64,000 nt of DNA from an uncultured Alphaproteobacteria bacterium (GCA_937892955.1 CALBKH010000044.1:1-64000), one strand, 5' to 3'. Positions 25,091 to 34,746 are shown, numbered from the stretch's first letter. A program made the numbers and translations. Notes: generated by a model not told the origin, from the letters alone.

Positions 25091-25657
25091 ATGGACCTCC
25101 TGCACACGAAGATCGCCGACATCGATCGCCCGCGCGAGAGCATCGTCCTGCTCCTCGGGCTCGGAGCGATCTTCTCGGTCGGCGCCGCCTGGAGCTTCGA
25201 GCTCGCCGGCTTCGTGCCCTGCAAGCTCTGCCTGATGCAACGCATGCCCTATTACTTGGCGATACCGCTCGCCTTCATGGGCTGGGGCGTCGAGCGCATC
25301 TCCGGTCCGGCGTGGCTGACCCGCGTGGTACTGCTGGTGCTCGCCGGCCTGTTCCTGTGGGGCGGCTCGGTCGGCGTCTATCAGGCCGGCGCCGAATGGG
25401 GCTGGTGGCCCGGCCCCGCCGACTGCGGCGCAGCGCGCGGCGGGACGATCCCGACCGCCGCCGGCGACCTCCTGGGCAGCCTCTCCAAGGTGAAGATCGT
25501 CGACTGCACCAAGCCGCAGATCCGCATCCTCGGCCTGTCCTTCGCCGGCTTGAACGTCATCGCCTCGAGCGGCCTGATCCTCCTCGCCTTCGCCGGCATG
25601 ATCGCGCCCGCCGCGCCTGAGCCGACGCCTCACGGCTCCAGTTCGGTGTCCCAGTAG
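25091..25657 (+). CDS. dsbB: Disulfide bond formation protein B
   Basis: 188-aa four-helix membrane protein that reoxidises DsbA and passes electrons to quinone. The first periplasmic loop has the CxxC pair in GFVPCKLCLMQRMPYY. The second loop carries the other two Cys, in ADCGAARGG and VDCTKPQ, with the FAGLN motif before the last helix. Length is normal. It overlaps the 3' end of the convergent HNH gene by 28 bases. Confidence 0.93.
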   Translation: MDLLHTKIADIDRPRESIVLLLGLGAIFSVGAAWSFELAGFVPCKLCLMQRMPYYLAIPLAFMGWGVERISGPAWLTRVVLLVLAGLFLWGGSVGVYQAGAEWGWWPGPADCGAARGGTIPTAAGDLLGSLSKVKIVDCTKPQIRILGLSFAGLNVIASSGLILLAFAGMIAPAAPEPTPHGSSSVSQ

Positions 25658-26187
25658 AGGTAGTCCATCCAGCTGTCGTGCAGGAAGTTGGGCGGGAAGT
25701 GCCGGCCGGCGTCGTGCAGGTCGTGCACCGTCGGCCGCCACGGCAGGTGCATCGGGTGCATGCCGGCTTCGCGCAGGCTCTTGTGGCCCTTGCGCAGGTT
25801 GCAGGGCGAGCAGGCGGTCAGCACGTTCTCCCAGGTGGTCTGCCCGCCGCGCGCCCGCGGCACCAGATGGTCGAAGGTCAGATCCTCGCTCGACCCGCAG
25901 TACTGGCACTGGAAGCGATCGCGCAGGAAGACGTTGAAACGGGTGAAGGCCGGCTGGCGCGTCGGCTTGACGTAGGTCTTGAGCGACACCACCGACGGCA
26001 GGCGCATGGCGAAGGACGGCGAGTGGACCTCGACGTCGTAGTGCTGGACGATGTTGACCCGGTCCATGAACACCGCGCGGACGGTGTCCTGCCAGGACCA
26101 GAGCGACAACGGATAATAGCTGAGGGGGCGAAAATCGGCGTTGAGCACCAGAGCGGGATGCGATCTGGACGGCACGTGGATCGTCAA
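25630..26187 (-). CDS. HNH endonuclease family protein
   Basis: 185-aa protein with an HNH zinc-nuclease fold: paired Cys in CQYCGSSEDLTFDHLVPRARGGQTTWENVLTACSPCN, including the catalytic DH. The N-terminal part (ALVLNADFRPLSYYPLSLWSWQDTVRAVFM) is typical of the widespread chromosomal single-gene HNH family, whose job is poorly known. The TTG at 26187 is chosen because AGAGG precedes it; no ATG fits the conserved N-terminus. Confidence 0.9.
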   Translation of the reverse strand: MTIHVPSRSHPALVLNADFRPLSYYPLSLWSWQDTVRAVFMDRVNIVQHYDVEVHSPSFAMRLPSVVSLKTYVKPTRQPAFTRFNVFLRDRFQCQYCGSSEDLTFDHLVPRARGGQTTWENVLTACSPCNLRKGHKSLREAGMHPMHLPWRPTVHDLHDAGRHFPPNFLHDSWMDYLYWDTELEP

Positions 26188-26344
26188 AGGCGCACCTCTC
26201 GTTCGGCTCCGTCTCCGGTACCGTCCGACGAGTGGCCTCAGACAGGAACGCGCACGGCGAGGCCCGGACGCCGGCGAACCATGGCGAGAGTGTACAGGTG
26301 AGATGTCGGCCTTGTGAAGCCGATCCGTCCCGTTTCGGGACACC

Positions 26345-26989
26345 TCAGCGCGGCGCGCCTTCGCGCCCGTCGCGGCGGGCGGCGTAGTAGGCCCAGAACA
26401 GCCGCGCCGCCACCCCGCGCCACGGCGCCCACGCCGCGGCGATGGCGCGGCAGGCCGCCTCGTCGGGTCGATCGCCGAGATCGAAGGCGTCACCGACGGC
26501 GTTGCGGAGCGCCAGATCGCCGCCCGGCCAGACGTCCGGATGACCCGCGCAGAAGAGCAGGAACACCTCCGCCGTCCAGGGACCTATCCCCTTGATCGCG
26601 ACCAGCTTTTCCGTCGCCTCGTCGACCGGCGCGCCGGCCACCGCCTCGAGGTCGAGCCCGTCCGACACCGCCGCCGAGATCGCTCTGAGCGTCACGACCT
26701 TCGGCCGCGACAGGCCGGCGCCGCGCAACGTCTCGTCGTCGTGGGCGGCGATCGCCGCCGCGTCGACCCGCCCACCGAGCGTCTCCTCGAAACGGTTCCA
26801 GATCGACGTCGCCGCCTGGGCCGAGACCTGTTGGGCGACGACGATCCGCGCCAGTCCCTCGAACCCCGGCGGCCGGCGGCGCAGCGGCACCGGCCCGGCG
26901 ATCGCCACGACCGGCTCGAGACGCGGATCGATTCGCGTCAACTCCACCAGCCCCGCCGCCACGTCCTCGTCGTTCTCGATCCGCCGCAT
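26345..26989 (-). CDS. alkA: DNA-3-methyladenine glycosylase II
   Basis: 214-aa base-excision repair enzyme of the HhH-GPD superfamily. IVVAQQVSAQAATSIWNRFEE and the hairpin LVAIKGIGPWTAEVFLLF precede the catalytic Asp in GGDLALRNAVGDAF. It lacks the extra N-terminal domain of E. coli AlkA, so it is the short bacterial form. It removes alkylated bases. Confidence 0.92.
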   Translation of the reverse strand: MRRIENDEDVAAGLVELTRIDPRLEPVVAIAGPVPLRRRPPGFEGLARIVVAQQVSAQAATSIWNRFEETLGGRVDAAAIAAHDDETLRGAGLSRPKVVTLRAISAAVSDGLDLEAVAGAPVDEATEKLVAIKGIGPWTAEVFLLFCAGHPDVWPGGDLALRNAVGDAFDLGDRPDEAACRAIAAAWAPWRGVAARLFWAYYAARRDGREGAPR

Positions 26990-27107
26990 CGCTCGTCCCC
27001 CCGTCGCGTTCGACCATAAGCCGAAGCGCGGCGTTCGTCTCGCCGGGCTCGCGATCTTCGCGCGGAGCGGTTAGGAAGATGCGGACGACCACCCGCGACC
27101 CCGCCCG

Positions 27108-28031
27108 ATGACGCCCGTCTTCCGCTTCGCCCCCAGCCCCAACGGGCTTCTGCATCTCGGTCACGCCTATTCGGCGATGCTCGACCATGCCCTGGCGCGC
27201 GGTCTCGGCGGCCGCTTCCTGCTGCGCATCGAAGACATCGACACGACCCGCTGCCGCCCCGAATTCGAGGCGGCGATCGAGAAGGACCTCGCCTGGCTCG
27301 GGATCGGTTGGGACGAGCCGCCGCGCCGCCAGTCCGATCATTTCGACGCCTATGCGCAAGCCCTCGAGCGGCTGGAGGCGGCGGGCCTCGTCTATCCGAG
27401 CTTCCTCGGCCGCGGCGACATCCGCGCCCGCATCGCCGCGCTCGAAGCCGACGGCCGCCCCTGGCCGCGCGACCCGGACGGCGCCCCGCACTATCCCGGC
27501 GACGAACGCGATCTCGCCGCTGCCGCCCGAACCGAGCGCATGGGTCGGGAAACGCACGTCGTCTGGCGCCTCGACACGGCGAAGGCGCTCGCCAGGGTGG
27601 GGCCGCTGTCGTGGCGGGAGACCGGTGCCGGACCGCACGGCGAGAGCGGGCGGATCGAGGCGCATCCCGCCGAATGGGGCGACCCGGTGCTGGCGCGTTG
27701 GGAAGTGCCGACCAGCTATCACCTGTCGGTCGTCGTCGACGACGCGCTCCAGGGTGTCACCCACGTGGTGCGCGGCCGCGACCTCTTCCATGCGACGAGC
27801 CTCCACCGCCTGCTGCAGCGGCTGCTCGATCTGCCGGAGCCGATCTATCACCACCACCGCCTCGTCACCGACGCCGGCGGCCGCAAACTCGCCAAATCGG
27901 CCGCCGACACGGCGCTCGCCCACCTGCGCGAACAGGGCCACACACCCGACGACGTCCGCCGTCTCGTCGACTGGCCGGCCACCGCCGAAGATCTTCCGCG
28001 ACTTAACCGGGCGTTGAGGGAGTGGGCCTAG
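27108..28031 (+). CDS. gluQ: Glutamyl-Q tRNA(Asp) synthetase
   Basis: 307-aa paralog of the GluRS catalytic core that attaches glutamate to queuosine in tRNA-Asp. Shows FAPSPNGLLHLGHAYSA (HIGH motif), RIEDIDTTRCRPEF, and KLAKS as the KMSKS equivalent. No anticodon-binding domain follows, as expected for GluQ. The zinc-site Cys seen in many relatives are not evident in the ~100-115 region (SFLGRGDIRARI). Confidence 0.93.
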   Translation: MTPVFRFAPSPNGLLHLGHAYSAMLDHALARGLGGRFLLRIEDIDTTRCRPEFEAAIEKDLAWLGIGWDEPPRRQSDHFDAYAQALERLEAAGLVYPSFLGRGDIRARIAALEADGRPWPRDPDGAPHYPGDERDLAAAARTERMGRETHVVWRLDTAKALARVGPLSWRETGAGPHGESGRIEAHPAEWGDPVLARWEVPTSYHLSVVVDDALQGVTHVVRGRDLFHATSLHRLLQRLLDLPEPIYHHHRLVTDAGGRKLAKSAADTALAHLREQGHTPDDVRRLVDWPATAEDLPRLNRALREWA

Positions 28032-28069
28032 ATTGGCCTCCTCGAAGAGGCTCGCCTCGGAGATCGTCG

Positions 28070-28486
28070 ATGTCCCGCCACGCCGAACCGCCGCTCGTTC
28101 CCTCGCCGCGCCCCGCGGCGCTCGACGGCCTGCGCGTGCTCGTCGTCGAGGATCACGCCATCGGCCGCATCCTGCTCCAGGCCATGCTCGCCGGCCTCGG
28201 CATCACCGCCGCGCTCGCCGGTTCCGGCGAGGAAGCCCGGGAAGCGGTGCGCACCCATGACTTCGACGTGGTGCTGATCGACCTCGGCCTGCCCGACGTC
28301 CATGGCGAGGACCTCGCCCGCAGCCTCGCCCGCGATGCCCGACCGGCCTTCGTCGCCGTCACCGGCCGCGAACGACCGAACGTCCTGCCGGCGATCTTCG
28401 CCGACTGGCTGGAGAAGCCCTTCTCGGTCCGCGAGTTGCACCACCTGCTCGCCGGTCTCGTCGCCGGCGTCGCCCGCTCCGCCTGA
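28070..28486 (+). CDS. Single-domain response regulator
   Basis: 138-aa receiver (CheY-like) with no output domain: VLVVEDHAIGR holds the acidic pair, the phosphorylation Asp is D71 in VVLIDLGLPD, Thr in VAVTGRE and Lys in LEKPFSVRE. A 20-residue Pro-rich leader precedes it. GGAG lies 7 nt before the ATG. It would pass phosphate or bind a partner; no kinase lies nearby. Confidence 0.9.
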   Translation: MSRHAEPPLVPSPRPAALDGLRVLVVEDHAIGRILLQAMLAGLGITAALAGSGEEAREAVRTHDFDVVLIDLGLPDVHGEDLARSLARDARPAFVAVTGRERPNVLPAIFADWLEKPFSVRELHHLLAGLVAGVARSA

Positions 28487-28494
28487 CGGTCGGC

Positions 28495-28896
28495 TCAGCG
28501 CGCCAACGGCCGACCGTCGACGAGAAGCGTCGGCCGACCGCCGTGCTCCTCCACCTTCCACGACCGCACCCGGCCTTCGAACACCTTGCGATAGGCGCCA
28601 CCGCTACCGAGGTAGACTTTCAACAGGCAGCCCGAGCCGTCGCAATAGGGTTCCGGCCGACCGCCGCACGACGCCTCGGCATAGTCGAGCACCACGTCCT
28701 TGCGGCCGTCGCCGTCGACGTCGCGCAGCGTGACGAAACGCATACCGTACCCGGTCGAGGTCTTGCAGTTCTCGTGCTCGGTGCGGATCAGCTCGCCGGT
28801 CAGCTGATGCGGCATGTCCTCGGCCGATGCGGCGCCCCAGAAGAGCGGCGAGACGAGGGTCGAGACGAGGAGGACGGCGGAACGCGGACGCGACAT
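28495..28896 (-). CDS. Secreted protein with DxDxDG calcium-type motif
   Basis: 133-aa protein with a signal peptide (VLLVSTLVSPLFWGAASAE) and a DVDGDGRKDVVLDY segment like FG-GAP/VCBS repeats, which bind calcium. Four Cys (ENCKT, ASCGG, PYCDGSGC) could form disulfides. Convergent with the receiver gene, 8 bp apart. Function unknown. Confidence 0.75.
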   Translation of the reverse strand: MSRPRSAVLLVSTLVSPLFWGAASAEDMPHQLTGELIRTEHENCKTSTGYGMRFVTLRDVDGDGRKDVVLDYAEASCGGRPEPYCDGSGCLLKVYLGSGGAYRKVFEGRVRSWKVEEHGGRPTLLVDGRPLAR

Positions 28897-29139
28897 GGCG
28901 AGACGACTCGGGCGGGGAGCGAAAGGGACGAACCGTCACCGCCTTAGCCGCGAACGTCGACGCCGTGAAGAGCCCTCGTGACGCCGCCCCGCCACGCCCC
29001 CGCCGACCGACTTTAAGCTTAATGTCGACAATGCCGTGTATTCGAGGGTAGGATGCGAGATACTTGCACGACCGTTCCAGTCCTATCCTCCGGACGAGAG
29101 ATTCCATCATCGTCCGGCAAGTCGTCGAGGATCTTCGCG

Positions 29140-29568
29140 ATGCGTTTCTTCGCCCTGACCTTCGCCCTTCTCTGCGGCATCCTGGGCCTCGTCCGTTCGG
29201 CCGAAGCGGCCGCCGTGGAAGCTCGGATCCACGTGTCGTCGCAGCGCATGGTCGTCCTCGTCGACGGCATCAAGACCGGCGAATACGCCGTCTCCACCGG
29301 CAAGCGGGGCTACCGGACGCCGCTCGGCAGTTACAGGCCGACGCGCATGCACAAGAAATACTACTCGCGCAAATATCACAACTCGCCGATGCCGAACTCG
29401 ATCTTCTTCAACGGCGGCATCGCCGTCCACGGCACCTACGAGACCGGACGCCTCGGTCGACCCGCCTCGCACGGATGTGTGCGCCTGCACCCCAGGGATG
29501 CCGCGGCGCTCTTCGGACTGGTCCGCAGCCACGGCATGGAGAACAGTCGCATCGTCGTGACCGAATGA
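29140..29568 (+). CDS. L,D-transpeptidase (YkuD family)
   Basis: 142-aa exported enzyme (signal MRFFALTFALLCGILGLVRSAEA). Catalytic motif HGTYETGRLGRPASHGCVRL contains the conserved His and Cys. It makes 3-3 cross-links in peptidoglycan or anchors lipoproteins. The protein is nearly only the catalytic domain. ATG at 29140 has GAGG upstream. Confidence 0.92.
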   Translation: MRFFALTFALLCGILGLVRSAEAAAVEARIHVSSQRMVVLVDGIKTGEYAVSTGKRGYRTPLGSYRPTRMHKKYYSRKYHNSPMPNSIFFNGGIAVHGTYETGRLGRPASHGCVRLHPRDAAALFGLVRSHGMENSRIVVTE

Positions 29569-29692
29569 GGCGACCGCCCCGCCACGGCGATCGATCCGCG
29601 CCGGGCGCGGGCGGCCCCCGAAGACTCGGCGGACGACCCTTTCGGCGAACCGTGTTAAACAGCGGATCGATACCGCCGGCCGAGGTCGATTC

Positions 29693-31102
29693 TTGTCGCT
29701 GTCTCCGAGATCCCTGATCGAGCGCTACCTGCCGGCCGGACCGGCCCGCCGCCTCGCCACGGTTCTCGATCGTGTCGCACCCCCGGCTTCGCCCGGGGAT
29801 GCCGCCGCCACCGGCCACATCGCCGCCAGCGCCTTCTTCATCCGCGTCTTCTCGGCCGGTCTCGCCTATGTCAGCCAGATGCTGCTCGCCCGCTGGATGG
29901 GCGGCTTCGAATACGGCGTCTTCGTCGTCGTCTGGACCCTGGTGATCACCCTCGGCGTCGTCTTCGCCTTCGGGCTCGAGCAGTCGGTGATCACACTGCT
30001 GCGCAAATACTCCCACGACGGCGATCACGGCGCGGCGCGCGGCCTGATCCTGGCGTCCCGCCTCTACACCTTCGTCGTCTCCGGGCTGATCGCCGCCCTC
30101 GGCTGCGCGATCCTGTGGCTCCGCCCCGATCTCGTCTCCGACTACCGGCTGGTGCCGATCTTCGTCGCCGCGGTCTGCCTGCCGATCTACACCGTCGCCG
30201 AGATCCAGGACGGCATCGCCGTGGCGCAGGGGTGGCCCGATCTCGCTCTGGTGCCGACCTTCGTCGCCCGCCCGGCGACGATTCTCCTGTTGATGGCCGC
30301 CGCCTTCGCCGTCGGTCTGGAGATGACGGCGGTCAACGCCTGTTGGGCGGCGGTGATCGCCACCTGGTCGGCCACACTCGGCCAGTCCGTCGCCATCGGC
30401 CGCCGCCTCGCCGCGGTCCTGCCGCCGGCACCGCGGCGTTACGATTTCGCGCTCTGGGTGCGCCTCAGCGCGCCGATGTTCCTGGTCGACAGCTTCCTGG
30501 TGCTGCTCAACAGCATCGACATCCTGCTCGTCGGTCGCTACGCCGAACCCGACCGCGTCGCCGTCTATTTCGCCACGGTCAAGACGCTGGCCCTCGTCCA
30601 TTTCGTCTACTACGCCGCCAAGGTCGCCTCGGCCAAACGCTTCGCCTCGCTGTGGCACGCCGATGCGCAGGCCGAACTCGCCGCCTTCGTCGCCGAGATG
30701 GTGAAATGGACCTTCTGGGCCTCCCTGGCGATGTCGATCGGCGTCCTGATCGTCGGACGCCCCCTCCTGTCGCTCTTCGGGCCGACCTTCACCGAAGGCT
30801 TCCCCATCCTCTTCGTTCTGGTGCTCGGCGTCCTCGCCCGCTCCTCGGTCGGCCCGGCCGAGACGTTGCTGTCGATGGCCGGCCAACAAACCTCGTCGGC
30901 GTCCGTCTATGGTCTCACCCTGGCGGTCAGCCTCCTGTTGAATTCGCTACTCATTCCCATCTACGGTATCTGGGGCGCGGCCGTCGGCACGACGGTGGCG
31001 ATGATTCTGGAGTCTGTCGTTCTGGCGATGGTGGTGCGGCGACGCCTCGGCCTGAACGTCTTCTTCCTGGCGACGGCGCGGCGGGCCTCGTCGTCCGAGT
31101 GA
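29693..31102 (+). CDS. Polysaccharide flippase (Wzx/MATE-like)
   Basis: 469-aa integral membrane protein with about 12-14 hydrophobic segments, beginning AASAFFIRVFSAGLAYVSQMLLARWMGGFEYGVFVVVWTLV, the usual start of PST/Wzx transporters that move lipid-linked oligosaccharides. Start is TTG at 29693. Followed after 24 bp by a GNAT-type gene, so the two probably work in one surface-polysaccharide pathway. Confidence 0.88.
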   Translation: MSLSPRSLIERYLPAGPARRLATVLDRVAPPASPGDAAATGHIAASAFFIRVFSAGLAYVSQMLLARWMGGFEYGVFVVVWTLVITLGVVFAFGLEQSVITLLRKYSHDGDHGAARGLILASRLYTFVVSGLIAALGCAILWLRPDLVSDYRLVPIFVAAVCLPIYTVAEIQDGIAVAQGWPDLALVPTFVARPATILLLMAAAFAVGLEMTAVNACWAAVIATWSATLGQSVAIGRRLAAVLPPAPRRYDFALWVRLSAPMFLVDSFLVLLNSIDILLVGRYAEPDRVAVYFATVKTLALVHFVYYAAKVASAKRFASLWHADAQAELAAFVAEMVKWTFWASLAMSIGVLIVGRPLLSLFGPTFTEGFPILFVLVLGVLARSSVGPAETLLSMAGQQTSSASVYGLTLAVSLLLNSLLIPIYGIWGAAVGTTVAMILESVVLAMVVRRRLGLNVFFLATARRASSSE

Positions 31103-31126
31103 ACCGATTGAAGGAGCGATCTCGCC

Positions 31127-32338
31127 ATGACCTCGACCGGCACATCGGCTGCGGAAGCCGGTGGTGCACCCCTCGGTCCCCGACCGACGGGTCGCGCCGG
31201 GCGCGGTCACGCCGTCGAGGTGCAGGAGTTGTCGCTGGTCGAGGCGGTGCCGTTGCGCGCCGCCTGGAACGATCTCCTCGCCCGCGCCGTCGAACCCGAT
31301 GTCATGCACGGACCCGACTTCCTGATCCCGGCGCTGGAGACCTTCGCCCCCGACGCGCGTCTTCTCGTCGCGCACCGCGGTGATGGCGTCGGCCGTCACC
31401 TCGTCGCGGTGATGGCGCTGTGGACCCCCCGCCTCGGTTTCGGTCTCACCGGCCGGCTGCCGACCGTCTTCGCCAACGAGTTCGCCCCGCTCGGCACGCC
31501 ACTCGTCGACGCCGACCGCGCCGAAGAGATCCTCACGGCCCTGCTCGCCGCGATCTCCCGCCGCGACGGCGGCGTGGTCTTCCCCGACCTGCCGCTCGAA
31601 GGCCCCTTCGCCGCCGTTCTCGAACGGGTCGCCGAGACCGCCGGCCATCAGATGATGGTGGTGGAGAGCCACATCCGCGCCTGTCTCCGCGGCGGTAGCG
31701 ACGGCGAAGCCTTCTTCCACGACAACATCCGCCGCAAGCGCCGCAAGGAATGGCGGCGACAGTGGCGGCGCCTCGCCGAAACCGGCCCGGTTCGCGCCTC
31801 GATCGCCCGCGGCGCCGAGGCACGTGACGCCTTCGCCGACTTTCTGGTGCTCGAGGCCTCCGGCTGGAAGGGCCGGCGCCGCACCGCGCTGGTTCAGAAC
31901 ACCGACGTGGTGCGCTTCGCCGAACGGGTGATCGACGGTCTCGCCGACAGCGGCCACATCGTCGTCGACCGCATCGACCGCGGCGGCCAACCCCTCGCCA
32001 TGCTGGTGTGTTTCGGCGCCGAGGGTCATTGGGTCAGCTGGAAGACCGCCTACGACGAGGCCTTCGCCGCCTACTCCCCCGGCGCGCAGGTGCTGTTGCG
32101 CGCCACCACCCGTTTCCTCGACGAGGGCGAACTCGTCGAGGTCGACAGTCTGGCGGTCGAAGACCATCCGTTGATGAACCACATGTGGCCCGACCGCCGT
32201 CGTATCGGCACGGTGGTGGTCGGCTTCCCGGCGCCGTTGCGCCTGCCGCTGCGCCTCCGGCTGCAGGCGGCCGAACTCGGCTCCTATCTGGCGGCACGAC
32301 GCACCGCCCGCCGCCTGCGCCGGCTCGTCAACAGCTGA
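31127..32338 (+). CDS. GNAT-family acyltransferase (Acetyltransf_6 type)
   Basis: 403-aa protein of the BcsL/FemAB-like GNAT group often found in exopolysaccharide loci. Conserved stretch: FHDNIRRKRRKEWRRQWRRL, then ASGWKGRRRTALVQ and a core ending EVDSLAVEDHPLMNHMWPDRR. It probably acylates a sugar or lipid precursor handled by the preceding flippase. Specificity is unknown. Confidence 0.82.
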   Translation: MTSTGTSAAEAGGAPLGPRPTGRAGRGHAVEVQELSLVEAVPLRAAWNDLLARAVEPDVMHGPDFLIPALETFAPDARLLVAHRGDGVGRHLVAVMALWTPRLGFGLTGRLPTVFANEFAPLGTPLVDADRAEEILTALLAAISRRDGGVVFPDLPLEGPFAAVLERVAETAGHQMMVVESHIRACLRGGSDGEAFFHDNIRRKRRKEWRRQWRRLAETGPVRASIARGAEARDAFADFLVLEASGWKGRRRTALVQNTDVVRFAERVIDGLADSGHIVVDRIDRGGQPLAMLVCFGAEGHWVSWKTAYDEAFAAYSPGAQVLLRATTRFLDEGELVEVDSLAVEDHPLMNHMWPDRRRIGTVVVGFPAPLRLPLRLRLQAAELGSYLAARRTARRLRRLVNS

Positions 32339-32480
32339 CGCGAAACCCGCGGGCTCGCACCGAGCCGTCGACGTTTCCGCCGTTTCGAAACATCGCCGGC
32401 GACGGCGGCCTCGCCCCGGCGTCGGCCGATGGGCGGTACGCGCGCGAAATCGGGACGAGACCGAATTCCACGAGGCAGAT

Positions 32481-32600
32481 GTCATACCGAGCCCATGATG
32501 TTCCGACCTCTTCGGAACTTCATGGGCGAAGGCGAGCCCGAACGGGCGTCGGCCGGTCAGGCCGAAACTCACGAAATTCGGACGAGTCCGAATTTCGTGA
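32481..32600. repeat. Two-hairpin palindromic repeat (REP-like doublet)
   Basis: Hairpin one: arms 32491-32506 and 32512-32527 (16 bp, one mismatch). Hairpin two: perfect 14-bp arms 32569-32582 and 32587-32600. Flanking CATACCG / CGGTAT bases could pair around both. Lies between convergent genes; related in layout to the doublet at 8-88. Confidence 0.65.
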
Positions 32601-32608
32601 ACCCGGTA

Positions 32609-34270
32609 TCACTCGCCGCGGTCGCGAGCCCGGGCTTCCGCCGCCGCCTCGTCGCGCACCTGTTCGCGGAAGAAGCGGCGGATGACCTTGCCGGTGGTGG
32701 TCAGAGGGATGTCTTTGACGAACACGATCTCGCGCGGGTACTCGTGCGCCGCCAGGCGCTTGCGGACGTGGGCGCGGATGTCTTCGACGAGCGCCGCATC
32801 CGTCGTCACGCCGGGCTTCGGCTTGACGAAGGCCTTGACGATCTCGGTGCGGATCGGATCGGGCTTGCCGACCACCGCCGCCAGCGACACCGCCGGATGT
32901 CCGGCGAGGCAATCCTCGATCTCCGACGGGCCGATGCGATAGCCGGCCGAGGTGATCAGGTCGTCGTCGCGCCCGACGAAGAAGAGATAGCCGTCCTCGT
33001 CGGTCATCCCCTGGTCGCCGGTGGTCATCCAGTCGCCGATGAACTTCTCCGCCGTCGCCTCGGGCTTGCCCCAGTAGCCGAGGAACATCACCGGATCCGG
33101 CCGCTTCACCGCGATCTGTCCGGTCTCCCCCGGCGGCAGCACATTGCCCTGATCGTCGATCACCGCCACCGTGTGGCCCGGCGTCGGCTTGCCCATCGCC
33201 CCCGGCCGCGTCACCCCGGCCGCGCCGCAGGCGCCGACCACCAGATTGCACTCGGTCTGGCCGTAGAACTCGTTGATGGTGAGGCCGAGCTCGGCACGCG
33301 CCCAGTCGTAGGTGTCGCGACCGAGCATCTCGCCGCCCGAGCCGACGGTGCGCAGCTTCAGCGAGGCACGATCCGGCACCGGCCCGGCGCCACGCAGCAG
33401 CTTCAGGGCGGTCGGCGGGATGAAGGCGTTGCGGATGCCCTGCGTGGCGATCAGCCGCCACACCGCATCCGGATCGAAGCGCTCGAACCGCGCCGCCACC
33501 ACCGGAACGCCGAGCGTCAGCCCCGGCAGCAGGATGTTGAGCAGACCGCCGGCCCAGGCCCAGTCGGCCGGCGTCCAGATCAGGTCGCCCGGCTGCGGCA
33601 GGAACTCGTGGGCGAACTGCACGCCCGGCAGATGGCCGAGCAACACCCGATGGGCGTGGAGCGCCCCCTTCGGCTGACCGGTGGTGCCCGAGGTGTAGAT
33701 CATCAGCGCCGGATCGTCGGCCGACGTCGTCACCGGCTCGAAGCGATCGGAGGCCTCGGCGAGGAGGCGATGGAGATCTTCCGTCCCGTCCGACGGACCG
33801 TCCACCGTCAGAACCAGCTCGAGCCCCGGCAGCTGGTCGCGGATCTCGGCGATCTTGGCCGCACCCGCCCGATTGGTCACCACCACCCGCGCCCCGGCGT
33901 CGCCGAGACGATAGGCCAGCGCTTCGACGCCGAAGAGATCGGCGAGCGGCAGCGCCACCGCCGCCATGGCATAGACCGCGATGTGGGTGATCGCCGTCTC
34001 CGGCGACTGCGGCAGCAGGATCGCCACCCGGTCGCCGCGCATCACGCCGCGCGCCGTCAGCAGATTGGAGAGCCGATGCGCCGCCTGCGACAGCCGCCCG
34101 TAGGTCCAGCGGTCGATCGCGCCGTCGGCCCCGACGTGGATCAGCGCCACCCGCTCGGGCTCCACCGTCGCCCACTTTTCGCATGCGTCGACGGCGATGT
34201 TGTAGGCGGGCGGAACCCGCCAACGGAAAGCCGCGGTGATCTCTTCGTAGGTCCGGCCGAACGGCAGCAT
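32609..34270 (-). CDS. Acyl-CoA synthetase (AMP-dependent)
   Basis: 553-aa ANL-superfamily enzyme that activates a carboxylic acid to its CoA ester. P-loop YTSGTTGQPKGA, acyl/adenylate motif NEFYGQTECN, hinge TGDQGMTDEDGYLFFVGRDDDLITSAGYRIGPSEIE, and catalytic Lys in TTTGKVIRR. Similar to medium-chain or acetoacetyl/propionyl-type synthetases; the substrate is not evident. The start at 34270 (MLPFGRTYEE) matches the usual N-terminus better than 34300. Confidence 0.9.
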   Translation of the reverse strand: MLPFGRTYEEITAAFRWRVPPAYNIAVDACEKWATVEPERVALIHVGADGAIDRWTYGRLSQAAHRLSNLLTARGVMRGDRVAILLPQSPETAITHIAVYAMAAVALPLADLFGVEALAYRLGDAGARVVVTNRAGAAKIAEIRDQLPGLELVLTVDGPSDGTEDLHRLLAEASDRFEPVTTSADDPALMIYTSGTTGQPKGALHAHRVLLGHLPGVQFAHEFLPQPGDLIWTPADWAWAGGLLNILLPGLTLGVPVVAARFERFDPDAVWRLIATQGIRNAFIPPTALKLLRGAGPVPDRASLKLRTVGSGGEMLGRDTYDWARAELGLTINEFYGQTECNLVVGACGAAGVTRPGAMGKPTPGHTVAVIDDQGNVLPPGETGQIAVKRPDPVMFLGYWGKPEATAEKFIGDWMTTGDQGMTDEDGYLFFVGRDDDLITSAGYRIGPSEIEDCLAGHPAVSLAAVVGKPDPIRTEIVKAFVKPKPGVTTDAALVEDIRAHVRKRLAAHEYPREIVFVKDIPLTTTGKVIRRFFREQVRDEAAAEARARDRGE

Positions 34271-34410
34271 GCGCCTCTGAACTCCCCCCTTCGCCGGCAC
34301 TCCGCGATGCCCGAAAGCCGCGTGACCGGATCATATCGTGTCGATCTAGCAGGGCAATGCCACGCACGTCGCACCGTCGTCGCATGGCTGCATCCAGGAA
34401 AATGTCGAGG

Positions 34411-34434
34411 CCCGCCGGGAGGAGCGGGCCTCGC
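34411..34434 (-). terminator. Terminator after small secreted protein 1
   Basis: GAGGCCCGC...GCGGGCCTC hairpin 22 bp past the stop at 34456. A near copy stands after the second paralog. Confidence 0.65.
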
Positions 34435-34455
34435 GATCGATCGGAAAGAAACGGA

Positions 34456-34746
34456 TCATTCGTAGACGCGGCAGACGCGACGGGTGCCGATCACCTCGCC
34501 CCAGCGGTTGACCCGCTCGACCCGATGGCAACGGCGCACCGGCTCGGCATAGGCCGGCTGCGAGGCGATGGCCGAGCCGATGATCAGGCCGGTGGCGAGA
34601 CCGCCGGCGCCCCAGCCCCAGCCGTGATGGCGATGGTGATGATGGTGCCACGGGGCGGCTTCGGCCGTGCCGGTGGAGACGACGCCGGTGGTGGCGACGG
34701 TGAGGGCGACGAGGGCGGCGGTGAGGATCTTCTTCGAGGTCGACAT
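34456..34746 (-). CDS. Small exported His/Gly-rich protein, paralog 1
   Basis: 96-aa protein with a signal peptide (KKILTAALVALTVATTGVVSTGTAEA), a His-rich stretch (PWHHHHHRHHGWGWGAGG), a glycine-zipper-like hydrophobic segment (GLATGLIIGSAIAS) and a basic C-terminus with two Cys (RRCHRVERVNRWGEVIGTRRVC). Unknown function; metal binding by the His run is possible. It is nearly identical at both ends to the gene at 34964. An ECF-type promoter motif lies at 34796-34828. Confidence 0.8.
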   Translation of the reverse strand: MSTSKKILTAALVALTVATTGVVSTGTAEAAPWHHHHHRHHGWGWGAGGLATGLIIGSAIASQPAYAEPVRRCHRVERVNRWGEVIGTRRVCRVYE

